The position numbers were made by a program, and so were the translations under genes. 9,024 bases of DNA from Bacillota bacterium (GTDB taxonomy: Bacteria; Bacillota_A; Clostridia; Peptostreptococcales; Anaerovoracaceae), in assembly GCA_017438085.1 (NCBI GenBank), contig JAFRWH010000327.1:1-9024 (forward strand). The letters run 5' to 3'. The notes under the pieces were generated by a model. That model did not search any database and was not told the DNA's origin. It saw only the letters and a program-made list of their open reading frames with translations. Numbering within the stretch: position 1 is the first letter of the stretch; every line of letters begins with the position of its first letter. This document shows positions 1 to 6,254 of this stretch, one piece after another.

Positions 1-688
1 CATCGGGGGCTTTCAGCTCAGCGTTCATATTTTCGTCAGCGGTGCGGATGACAGCTATGATCTTGTCAGGGTCGCACTTCACGTAAGGGGTGCCGACTCT
101 CTGTCCGGGGCTGGTGATCATGATGGGCTGAGTGTTGGGAGCCAGATCCAGATCTATTATGTCGTGGAGGCCTTCAACAGCCTCGGGAACCATATCGTTC
201 ACTTCCAGTATGATCTTATCTGCGCATTTTACCAGTGTGGGTATGATGCCTACAGCGCAGGGACAGATCAGAGAACCGTCTTCAGTGACGCCGGCCACCT
301 CTATGACCGCCACATCTACCTTGCCGAAATATCCGGCCTTCATCCAGTAAGCGATCTGGGACAGATGCATGTCCACGAACTGGATCTCACCCCTGTTGAT
401 AGCGGCTCTCATGTCCTTGTTGGACTGGAAGCCGTAGCGCCTTGACACGATGCCTGCCCTTGCCATAACGCCGTCTGACTGGTCTCCCATGCTGGCGCCG
501 CAGATCACGGTGATCTTAAGATCCTCGCCTGCTTCCTTTCTCTTAGCCAGTTCTCCGGGGATGACCTTGGGATAGCCGATTCCTGTGAATCCGCTCATTC
601 CAACGGTCATGCCGTTCTTGATGAAGGATGCGGCCGCCTCCGGGGTGGTCAGCTTCTGTCTGATGATCTCGCTGCGAATGCGTTCCAT
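1..688 (-). CDS. Acetyl-CoA hydrolase / succinyl-CoA:acetate CoA-transferase family protein, N-terminal part (partial)
   Basis: My translation from the ATG at 688 gives 229 residues beginning MERIRSEIIRQKLTTPEAAA and open to the window edge. It resembles the N-terminal half of Cat1/Ach1-type CoA-transferases, which move CoA between acyl-CoA and acetate or succinate and are usually about 500 residues, so more than half is missing. Visible family hallmarks are SGFTGIGYPK near residue 32, a DMHLSQIAYW segment, a KVDVAVIEVAGVTEDG strand, and a PGQRVGTPYV segment near the edge. The catalytic glutamate of this family lies in the C-terminal half and is not visible, so exact substrates (succinate, acetate, butyrate, 4-hydroxybutyrate) cannot be assigned. 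The start is supported by AAAGGAGAG about ten bases upstream. The gene lies 27 bases after the fbp stop on the same strand with no terminator between, so co-transcription with fbp is likely. Confidence 0.88.
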   Translation of the reverse strand, partial: MERIRSEIIRQKLTTPEAAASFIKNGMTVGMSGFTGIGYPKVIPGELAKRKEAGEDLKITVICGASMGDQSDGVMARAGIVSRRYGFQSNKDMRAAINRGEIQFVDMHLSQIAYWMKAGYFGKVDVAVIEVAGVTEDGSLICPCAVGIIPTLVKCADKIILEVNDMVPEAVEGLHDIIDLDLAPNTQPIMITSPGQRVGTPYVKCDPDKIIAVIRTADENMNAELKAPD

Positions 689-715
689 GAATTACTACTC
701 TCCTTTATTACTAAA

Positions 716-2677
716 TTAGTTTGCCTCGCTTATGATACCGCGCCTGTAGGCCTCCAGCAGCACCTTAAGACCCTCGATCTGATCCTTCAGCACCTGGCCG
801 TCGTCGGTATCTTTATTGAGTATACGTTTTCTGATGTCTTCCTTTGCCACCTGCGTGGAGTGGATATCCAGCTCCTGAGCGATGGCCTTTTCCCTGCTCT
901 CGAAGGGTTCGTGTGCCGTAAGCACAAAGCCCCAGGAATTCTGGACCAGAGTGTAGCCTGCAATGCCTGTGGTCTTCTGATAAGCCTTGGCGAAGCCGCC
1001 GTCGATGACTATGGCTCTGCCGCCTGCATGCATGGGGTTCTTGCCCTTCTTTACAGGCATGTGGCCGTTGACTATTACGCCCTCTTCCACATTGCAGTCG
1101 AACTCCTTAAGTATCTTCTCTATGATCTTTACATCGTCCATCAGCTTGTAGTAGGGGTTCTTATCCTCCACCCAGGTGGACTCGTCATCTATGAACAGAC
1201 GCTCGAAGGTTGTCATCTTGGCCTTGCCGAACAGCGGGCTCTTATAGCCGCACCACAGGTACCAGCAGATGTCTATGCCGCGCTGCTTGTCGGGATCGTC
1301 CGGGTCTCCGAAATAGCCCTTGCGCACCAGCGCGTCAACATAATCGAACCATTCCCTGCCCTTCTTGGGGCCATCCTTTGTGTTGATGAGATCGAACTCG
1401 CCGTCCTCGGAGAGAGGGATGCAGCCATGGTAAAGCAGGTTGCCGTTGACCTTCTTGTAGAGGCTTCCCTTGTCGAAGAGGAAACGTATATCCTCCTGCA
1501 GTGGCTTGCTCTCAAGGAAGGCCTGCTGCAGACGCTTCATTACCGCAGCCTCTTCCTTTGTGAGCTTATCCGGGTTCTTGGGATCCACTGTCGGGAAGAA
1601 GCGGTTGTTGAGCGGATAGCGCTTGCCGTAGCAATCCACGGTCCAGTCGTTGAAATCGATGCTGTCAAGCAGCCTTGAGCCGTCCATCTCGTAGTAAGGA
1701 TGTGCCTTGGTGAGCTGGGCTTCCAGCTTGAACTGAATCACGGAGATGGCCTTGCCTACGCGGCGCAGGTTCTCCAGATCGGTTTCTGTCATTGCATCGG
1801 CTATGGAGCTGTTAGCCTTGAAGTCGGTGCAGGGGTCGCTGCCGTAGACCTTGGCAGCAAAGGTCAGAAGCGGGCGGAGGGAGATGCCGTAGCCAACCTC
1901 AAGTGTGTGCAGGTTGTCGTAGCGGGTGCAGATGCGGATGACGTTGGCTATGCAGGCCAGATTGCCGGCTGCAGCGCCCATCCACAGTATGTCGTGATTG
2001 CCCCACTGTATGTCAACATTGCCGTAATCCCTGAGCATGTCCATGCAGACGTCGCCGCCGGGACCTCTGTCGAAGATATCGCCCAGGATGTGGAGCTTGA
2101 ATACCGACAGTTTGGAGATCAGGTGGCACATGTCGACGATGAAATTGTCCGCCGCCCCGACCTCTATGATCGAATCGATGATATGTTTCTTGTGATCCGC
2201 TCTTTCAAGAGCCATGTCGCCCGCGCCGTAGAGGAACTCGTCCAGTATATAGGCGTACTCCTTGGTGAAGCGCTTGCGCACATAGGATCTGGAATACTTG
2301 AAGGACACTCGCTCAAGAAGCTTCAGCAGCTTGTACAGAGTGCTGCGGTAGAAGCCTTCCAGATCTTCGGTCTTGGCCTTGAGTATCTCCAGCTTTTCTT
2401 CGGGATAATACACAAGAGTGGCAAGTGAACGCCTTTCGGGAGCAGTCAGTTCCGGGAAGAGCTCGTCAATGCGCAGCTTTATGGTACCGGAAGCATTGCG
2501 CAGGATGTGCTCAAAAGCCTCCGATTCACCGTGGATGTCGCTGAAGAAATGCTCTGTTCCCTTGGGCAGATTAAGGATAGAATTGAGATTGATTATTTCC
2601 GCCTGAGCTGCCTGAGCAGTGGGGAAATCCTTGGCTAACAGCCGCAGGTATTTGATATCAGTATCTTTTATTTCCAT
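716..2677 (-). CDS. fbp: Fructose-1,6-bisphosphatase, class III (Firmicutes type)
   Basis: Cytosolic gluconeogenic enzyme that hydrolyses fructose 1,6-bisphosphate to fructose 6-phosphate and phosphate. At 653 residues it is close to the Bacillus subtilis Fbp (about 670), a metallophosphatase-fold family unrelated to the E. coli class I enzyme. The metal-site motifs appear in order: DIHGE at residues 47-51, GDIFDRGPGGD at 199-209, GNHDILW at 226-232, YHGCIP at 416-421 and NGHMP at 537-541, followed by a glycine-rich GGRAIVIDGG segment at 552-561. The ATG at 2677 is preceded by AAAAGGAGA at good spacing, and a promoter with an extended -10 lies just upstream (2709-2738), giving a short leader of roughly 25 bases. 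It is the first gene of a probable two-gene unit with the CoA-transferase. Family studies report Mn2+ dependence and PEP stimulation; nothing here tests that. No frameshift or missing motif was seen. Confidence 0.97.
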   Translation of the reverse strand: MEIKDTDIKYLRLLAKDFPTAQAAQAEIINLNSILNLPKGTEHFFSDIHGESEAFEHILRNASGTIKLRIDELFPELTAPERRSLATLVYYPEEKLEILKAKTEDLEGFYRSTLYKLLKLLERVSFKYSRSYVRKRFTKEYAYILDEFLYGAGDMALERADHKKHIIDSIIEVGAADNFIVDMCHLISKLSVFKLHILGDIFDRGPGGDVCMDMLRDYGNVDIQWGNHDILWMGAAAGNLACIANVIRICTRYDNLHTLEVGYGISLRPLLTFAAKVYGSDPCTDFKANSSIADAMTETDLENLRRVGKAISVIQFKLEAQLTKAHPYYEMDGSRLLDSIDFNDWTVDCYGKRYPLNNRFFPTVDPKNPDKLTKEEAAVMKRLQQAFLESKPLQEDIRFLFDKGSLYKKVNGNLLYHGCIPLSEDGEFDLINTKDGPKKGREWFDYVDALVRKGYFGDPDDPDKQRGIDICWYLWCGYKSPLFGKAKMTTFERLFIDDESTWVEDKNPYYKLMDDVKIIEKILKEFDCNVEEGVIVNGHMPVKKGKNPMHAGGRAIVIDGGFAKAYQKTTGIAGYTLVQNSWGFVLTAHEPFESREKAIAQELDIHSTQVAKEDIRKRILNKDTDDGQVLKDQIEGLKVLLEAYRRGIISEAN

Positions 2678-2708
2678 AAGAATCTCCTTTTCTTATCTCC
2701 GTATAAAG

Positions 2709-2738
2709 AGTATATCATGTGGATGTTTGACGAGGCAA
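2709..2738 (-). promoter_or_regulatory. Predicted promoter of fbp
   Basis: On the minus strand a TTGCCT -35 box (2738-2733) and a TATACT -10 box (2714-2709) are separated by 18 bases. The -10 is preceded by TGA, giving an extended -10 element. Transcription would start near 2702, about 25 bases before the fbp ATG. The match is by consensus only. Confidence 0.68.
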
Positions 2739-2755
2739 TTTTAATTATGTATAAT
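2727..2755 (+). promoter_or_regulatory. Predicted promoter of the aroA-like gene
   Basis: TTGACG (2727-2732) and a perfect TATAAT (2750-2755) are separated by exactly 17 bases, a near-consensus vegetative sigma factor promoter. Transcription would start near 2762, leaving a leader of about 50 bases before the ATG at 2813. Its -35 box directly abuts the -35 box of the divergent fbp promoter. Confidence 0.78.
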
Positions 2756-2785
2756 ATGTTTCGCCATTAAAGATAACAGAGGAAG

Positions 2786-2801
2786 AGATTTTAAAAAATC
2801 T
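2786..2801 (+). promoter_or_regulatory. AT-rich hairpin between a displaced Shine-Dalgarno and the aroA-like start
   Basis: AGATTTT (2786-2792) and AAAATCT (2795-2801) are inverted repeats. The only good Shine-Dalgarno-like sequence, GAGGAAG (2779-2785), is about 27 bases from the ATG. If the hairpin folds, the effective distance drops to about 11 bases. The two-base centre means that the innermost pair must open to form a four-base loop. The hairpin is weak (mostly A-U pairs). Confidence 0.35.
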
Positions 2802-2812
2802 TATACCGGACC

Positions 2813-4054
2813 ATGATAAGAATATATCCATCGCTGCTCAACGGAAAAATAAAGGCTCCCGCCTCCAAGGCATATGCCCAGAGGCTGCTTTTTGCTGCGT
2901 CGCTGCCCCCTGCCGGGACTATGGTGACCAACGTTCCCGCCTGCCGCGATATAGATACGACCATCGACTGCTTAAGGCGCATGGGCTGCCGCATAGAGGA
3001 AAGCGGCGCCGGGAACTGGTATGTAGAGCCCTTCCCCAAGACTCAGCCCATAAAGCCCGCAAAGCTGGACTTCAAGGACTCCGCCACCACCGCCAGATTC
3101 GCTCTGGCTATAGCAGCGGCTTTCGGCATGAATATCGAAGCCCGTTCCCAGAGCTATCTGAGCAAGCGCCACATGCTGCCGCTGACCAGCCGCATGGCCG
3201 TAAGAGGCATGAAATTCACAGGCTTTTCCCTGCCCCTTGAGATGACAGGCAGGCTGGAGCCGGGAGAATACGTGTTCAGAGGAGACGAAGGCTCCCAGTT
3301 TATCGGCGCCCTGATGTATGCCCTGCCGCTTATGCCGGCAGAGAGTCATATCAGCATCTCCAGCCCGCTGACGGACCGCTCCTTTGTTGAGATCGCCCTG
3401 AACATCCTCAAACGTTTCGGGATAGAGATAATCGAAGAAGAAAACGGTTTCAGGATACCTGGCAAACAGTTCTACAGCTCCCCGGGATCCATATCCGCCG
3501 AGAATGACTGGAGCATAGCCTCCGCCTGGATATGCGGAGGAGCTTTGGGAGCCGGCCGGGGAAGCAGCGTCGAGGTGGACGAGCTGCCAAAGGAATCTCC
3601 CCAGCTCTACAGAGACATAAAGCCCCTGATATCCCTGATATCTCAGGACTTTCAGGACATAGGCATCTCCATGGCAGGCTGCCCGAGTCTGACCACCCTG
3701 GTGGCTGCCGCAGCGCTCTTTAAGGGAGCTTCGGTTGAGCTTGAAGATGTGCCGCAGCTCAAGGCAAAAGAGACCAACCGCCTGCAGGTGATGACAGACA
3801 TAATAAACAGCCTGGGCGGAAACGCCGTCTGCAGCGATTCGGGAATACATGCAAAAGGACCGGCTCCAGGTTCCATCGCAGAAAATGCTGTGATAGACTG
3901 CAAAGACGACCCATGGATATTCCTGTCGTTTGCGCTCTGCGCACCTCTTCTGCAGAAACCAATCATCCTTAAAGACGAAGACTGCATCACAAAGACCTAC
4001 GGAAGCTTTTTCCGTGACTACGAAAGCCTCGGCGGAAGCTGGGAAAGAGTATAA
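2813..4054 (+). CDS. aroA: EPSP synthase family protein (AroA-like), divergent at the active site
   Basis: The 413-residue protein matches the 3-phosphoshikimate 1-carboxyvinyltransferase (AroA) family, which joins PEP to shikimate 3-phosphate in the shikimate pathway. The two-domain pattern is visible: GKIKAPASKAYAQR (11-24), DSATTARFAL (89-98), KRHMLPL (118-124), GSQFIGALMYALPLM (160-174), NDWSIASAWICGGALG (231-246), LKAKETNRL (317-324) and the C-terminal TKTYGSFFRDYESLGG (393-408). By E. coli numbering it keeps Lys22 (K19), Arg27 (R24), Arg100 (R95), Gln171 (Q162), Lys340-Glu341 (K319-E320), Arg344 (R323) and Lys411 (K394). It changes Ser23 to Ala20, Gly96 to Ala91, catalytic Asp313 to Ser292, and the Asp-His-Arg motif to DDP (365-367). 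The start fits the family N-terminus, but no Shine-Dalgarno sits at normal spacing. No other shikimate gene is nearby. Family membership is secure; true EPSP synthase activity is uncertain. MurA is less likely because of the C-terminal motif. Confidence 0.85.
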   Translation: MIRIYPSLLNGKIKAPASKAYAQRLLFAASLPPAGTMVTNVPACRDIDTTIDCLRRMGCRIEESGAGNWYVEPFPKTQPIKPAKLDFKDSATTARFALAIAAAFGMNIEARSQSYLSKRHMLPLTSRMAVRGMKFTGFSLPLEMTGRLEPGEYVFRGDEGSQFIGALMYALPLMPAESHISISSPLTDRSFVEIALNILKRFGIEIIEEENGFRIPGKQFYSSPGSISAENDWSIASAWICGGALGAGRGSSVEVDELPKESPQLYRDIKPLISLISQDFQDIGISMAGCPSLTTLVAAAALFKGASVELEDVPQLKAKETNRLQVMTDIINSLGGNAVCSDSGIHAKGPAPGSIAENAVIDCKDDPWIFLSFALCAPLLQKPIILKDEDCITKTYGSFFRDYESLGGSWERV

Positions 4055-4069
4055 TATAGACAAGACAAG

Positions 4070-4100
4070 CCCCTCAGGAAAGCATCCTGAGGGGTTTTTT
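4070..4100 (+). terminator. Intrinsic terminator after the aroA-like gene
   Basis: A perfect 10-bp stem, CCCCTCAGGA (4070-4079) with TCCTGAGGGG (4085-4094), closes a five-base loop and is followed by six T residues (4095-4100). It begins 15 bases after the aroA-like stop. On the minus strand the stem is followed by CTTGTCTTGT, so termination of the convergent reductase transcript here is possible but weaker. Confidence 0.93.
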
Positions 4101-4114
4101 GTGATTGCTTATGA

Positions 4115-5317
4115 TCAGTTTTCCTTATTGAGGTCCTTGGCGATGGCCTCTCCTCTGCTCTTTTTAGTGACAGACCAGCTTGGAGCGCTTGCGTAGATCT
4201 CTGCCAGTTCGGACAGCACCGAAGGTACATCTATGCCCTGAGGACATGCGTGTGCGCACTGGCCGCAGCCTATGCAGGCAGAAGGCCTCTTCTCTTCCGC
4301 AAGTCCGTCCAGTCTCATGCCGCTGGTCATGGAGCGGTTGCCGGAGGACTTGTAGTCGTTGTAGCATTCGATAAGATATGGGATGTCAAGACCCATGGGA
4401 CAGCCTGCGCAGCAGTATCTGCAGGCTGTGCAGGGAACGCCGGACTTAAGATCCTCTGCTATCTCGAACAGAGCAGCCTTTGCTTCTTCGCTGAGAGGCT
4501 TGTACTCTTCAAAGGTGTTCAGATTGTCCTCCACCTGGAAGACCTCGTTCATGCCGGAGAGTATCATCTTGATCCCTGGAAGCTCCTGAAGGAACCTGAA
4601 GCCGAAGCTGGCATCGCTTGCCTTTTCATCGCCTCTGAAGGGATCCAGCTTTGCGGAGTGCTCTTCGGAAAGATTGGCCAGCTTGCCGCCTCTTAAAGGC
4701 TCCATTATCCATACGCCCAGCCCGTGTCTGGTTATTATGTCATACTTTTCCTTTGCATTCTGCAGGGTCCAGTCGAGGTAATTGCACTGTATCTGCACGA
4801 ATTCGAACATGCCCTCATACCTGGTCAGGAACTCCTCAAGAAGAGCCGGACCTCCGTGGAAGGAGAAGCCAAGATGCCTTATCTTCCCCTCCTCCTTCAT
4901 CTTCACGATGTCGGGAATGATGTGATATGCGGGGTCCTCGTAGATCTTTACTGACCATTCGGTTATGTTGTGAAGCAGATAGAAGTCGAAATAATCGGTG
5001 CCGCACTTCTTAAGAGACAGATTGAACAGCGCGATGTTATCGATGGGGCCAGGGAGCGAGTGTCCTGGGAATTTGTCTGAAATGTGATAACTTTCTCTTG
5101 GGTATTTCTTCAGAGCTTCAGCCATGGTCAGCTCCGATTTGCCGTCAAGATAGGGATATGCAGTGTCAAAATAATTTACGCCTCTTGAGATCGCCAGATC
5201 GAACATGGCATTGACCTTGGCCTGGTCTATCTCCCCCGTGGCCTCGTCCTTGGCAAAACGCATGCAGCCGAAGCCCAGTCTGGACAGCTTTTCGCCGTTA
5301 AACTCGTTGTAGATCAT
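4115..5317 (-). CDS. Aldo/keto reductase with C-terminal 2x[4Fe-4S] ferredoxin-like domain
   Basis: A 400-residue cytosolic oxidoreductase. Residues 1-290 form an aldo/keto reductase barrel: LGFGCMRF (14-21), NYFDTAYPYLDG (48-59), DKFPG (81-85), and DYFDFYLLHN (108-117). The catalytic tetrad fits Asp51, Tyr56, Lys82 and His116. The C-terminus carries two cluster-binding motifs, CTACRYCCAGCP (Cys296, 299, 302, 306, with an extra Cys303) and CIGCGQCAHACP (Cys348, 351, 354, 358), each the CxxCxxCxxxCP form that binds a [4Fe-4S] cluster. This fusion is widespread in anaerobes and suggests electron exchange between a nicotinamide cofactor and clusters, but the substrate is unknown. The ATG at 5317 has GGAG about nine bases upstream. 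It is a single-gene unit, convergent with the aroA-like gene and divergent from pyrR, with its own predicted promoter at 5386-5415. Confidence 0.93.
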   Translation of the reverse strand: MIYNEFNGEKLSRLGFGCMRFAKDEATGEIDQAKVNAMFDLAISRGVNYFDTAYPYLDGKSELTMAEALKKYPRESYHISDKFPGHSLPGPIDNIALFNLSLKKCGTDYFDFYLLHNITEWSVKIYEDPAYHIIPDIVKMKEEGKIRHLGFSFHGGPALLEEFLTRYEGMFEFVQIQCNYLDWTLQNAKEKYDIITRHGLGVWIMEPLRGGKLANLSEEHSAKLDPFRGDEKASDASFGFRFLQELPGIKMILSGMNEVFQVEDNLNTFEEYKPLSEEAKAALFEIAEDLKSGVPCTACRYCCAGCPMGLDIPYLIECYNDYKSSGNRSMTSGMRLDGLAEEKRPSACIGCGQCAHACPQGIDVPSVLSELAEIYASAPSWSVTKKSRGEAIAKDLNKEN

Positions 5318-5370
5318 TTTCTTTCTCCATTAACTCTGCGCCTGCCATCATAAACTGCAGGACTGTTTCA

Positions 5371-5412
5371 ATAACTGTCATCGATATTTTATCATAAAAG
5401 GCCGTCAGTTAT
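5371..5412. repeat. Inverted repeat spanning the reductase promoter
   Basis: ATAACTG (5371-5377) and CAGTTAT (5406-5412) are perfect inverted copies with 28 bases between. The flanks are also similar: TTTCAATAACTGTC on the plus strand resembles TTTGATAACTGAC on the minus strand. One arm overlaps the -35 box and the other the expected transcription start of the reductase gene, so this could be a two-site operator. The regulator is unknown. Confidence 0.4.
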
Positions 5413-5415
5413 CAA
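5386..5415 (-). promoter_or_regulatory. Predicted promoter of the aldo/keto reductase gene
   Basis: On the minus strand TTGATA (5415-5410) and TAAAAT (5391-5386) are separated by 18 bases, with TGA before the -10 giving an extended element. Transcription would begin near 5379, leaving a leader of about 60 bases. Confidence 0.55.
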
Positions 5416-5483
5416 AAAATAATTTAATACGATATATTGTAGTGAGCCTCATAAAAAACTACTAAATTTTGTGGTGAAGCCGC

Positions 5484-5512
5484 TTGACCCGCCACAACGC
5501 TTTTGGTATATT
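5484..5512 (+). promoter_or_regulatory. Predicted promoter of the pyrR-permease operon
   Basis: TTGACC (5484-5489) and TATATT (5507-5512) lie 17 bases apart, and TGG directly before the -10 makes an extended -10 element. Transcription should start near 5519, placing the PyrR-binding loop about 15 bases into the transcript. A short inverted repeat, TTGTGG (5469-5474) and CCACAA (5492-5497), brackets the -35 box. Confidence 0.8.
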
Positions 5513-5527
5513 ATTCTGCAGAAGATC

Positions 5528-5618
5528 TTTAATTCGGGACAGAGAGACCGACAAGATACATAGGTGCCGGACGCCTTGGTCCGGGCAGTAGTCTTGCCGG
5601 CAGGGCAGGACATTTTTT
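5528..5618 (+). promoter_or_regulatory. PyrR-responsive transcription attenuator leader
   Basis: The leader carries the conserved PyrR recognition loop: UCGG (5534-5537) pairs with CCGA (5548-5551) around a loop holding CAGAGAG (5540-5546), preceded by TTTAAT and followed by CAAG, as in Bacillus pyr leaders. An antiterminator can form by pairing 5548-5559 with 5588-5600 (CCG/CGG, then CAAGAUAC with GU-A-GUCUUG, one A-C mismatch and one bulged A), enclosing a small hairpin at 5565-5587. It uses the 3' side of the PyrR stem and the 5' side of the terminator, so the structures exclude each other. Known mechanism: UMP- or UTP-bound PyrR stabilises the loop, the terminator forms, and pyr transcription falls. 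The pairings are by eye, without energy calculation. Confidence 0.9.
5591..5618 (+). terminator. Attenuator terminator ahead of pyrR
   Basis: GTCTTGCC (5591-5598) pairs with GGCAGGAC (5604-5611), eight pairs including one G-U, around a five-base loop; A then six T residues follow (5612-5618). It ends directly before the pyrR Shine-Dalgarno GGGAGGAAGG (5621-5630), as expected for a conditional rather than a gene-end terminator. Confidence 0.88.
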
Positions 5619-5631
5619 ATGGGAGGAAGGC

Positions 5632-6171
5632 ATGAAGCTCAAGGCTCAGATAATGACGGCTGACGCTATGGACAGGGCTCTTAAGCGCATGGCCCATCAG
5701 ATACTTGAGGGAAATGATGGCTATCAGGACATCGTTTTCCTTGGCATCAGGACCAGAGGAGTGCCCCTTGCCAAAGCTCTGGCAAAGCATATCAGGGAGA
5801 TCGAAGGCGTGGACATCCCCGTGGGCGAGCTGGATATAACCCACTACAGGGACGACCTTACTGAGATCGACTACAGCGCCGAGGTCCACGAGATGGATCT
5901 GGGAGTGCCTGTGGCGCAGAAGAATGTGATACTGGTGGACGATGTCATCTACACAGGCCGCACGATAAGAGCCGCGCTCGATGCCATATCCGAAAGAGGC
6001 CGGGCTGCCCGCATACAGCTGGCGGTGCTCATAGACAGAGGCCACAGGGAGCTTCCCATACGGGCGGATTACGTTGGAAAGAATGTTCCCACATCCCGCA
6101 GCGAGACCGTGAGCGTGATGGTGGACGAGGTAGACGGGCAGACCTGCGTCAACCTTTACGAAAAAGACTGA
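5632..6171 (+). CDS. pyrR: PyrR, pyrimidine operon attenuator RNA-binding protein / uracil phosphoribosyltransferase
   Basis: A 179-residue type I phosphoribosyltransferase-fold protein that binds pyr leader RNA when loaded with UMP or UTP and so promotes termination; many homologues also make UMP from uracil and PRPP. The PRPP-binding motif [13 protein letters not shown] is at 99-111, and the stretch [21 protein letters not shown] (135-155) is diagnostic for PyrR rather than for Upp or other phosphoribosyltransferases. Early conserved segments [12 protein letters not shown] (36-47) and DITHYRDD (68-75) are present. Length matches the family (about 180). The ATG follows a strong GGAGG five bases upstream. 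It is first in an operon with the uracil permease 83 bases downstream and is expected to regulate itself through the leader at 5528-5618. Confidence 0.98.
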   Translation: MKLKAQIMTADAMDRALKRMAHQILEGNDGYQDIVFLGIRTRGVPLAKALAKHIREIEGVDIPVGELDITHYRDDLTEIDYSAEVHEMDLGVPVAQKNVILVDDVIYTGRTIRAALDAISERGRAARIQLAVLIDRGHRELPIRADYVGKNVPTSRSETVSVMVDEVDGQTCVNLYEKD

Positions 6172-6196
6172 TACCCTGCCCCATTAACAGTTATTT

Positions 6197-6232
6197 ATCC
6201 GAAACACCTTGAATCTCCAGGGCATATCGGAT
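6197..6232 (+). repeat. Short hairpin in the pyrR-permease gap
   Basis: ATCCGA (6197-6202) and TCGGAT (6227-6232) can pair across a 24-base loop. No T-run follows and no PyrR CAGAGAG loop is present, so it does not look like a second attenuator. It may be chance. Confidence 0.2.
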
Positions 6233-6254
6233 GCAATCATAAAAGGAGTTATTT

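Larger units (their letters stand above)
5318..5631. other. 314-base regulatory intergenic region between the reductase and pyrR
   Basis: No coding potential is seen. The AT-rich left half holds the reductase promoter (minus strand) within an inverted repeat; the right half holds the pyrR promoter and its attenuator leader (plus strand). A stretch around 5416-5468 is AT-rich with no assigned element. Confidence 0.8.

Noticed and set aside
860..1678. Long plus-strand open frame (272 residues) antisense to fbp
   Set aside because: It lies wholly inside the well-supported fbp gene, has no recognisable domain and no upstream ribosome site of note; such frames arise from codon bias in GC-rich genes.
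1700..2428. Second plus-strand open frame (242 residues) antisense to fbp
   Set aside because: Same reasoning: no family features, and the fbp reading is unambiguous.
2972..4063. 363-residue minus-strand open frame opposite the aroA-like gene
   Set aside because: The translation is low-complexity-like with no domain; the plus-strand frame has family motifs, a promoter and a terminator.
6172..6254. Second PyrR attenuator between pyrR and uraA, as in Bacillus
   Set aside because: No CAGAGAG loop and no terminator with a T-run is present; only a weak six-base inverted repeat.
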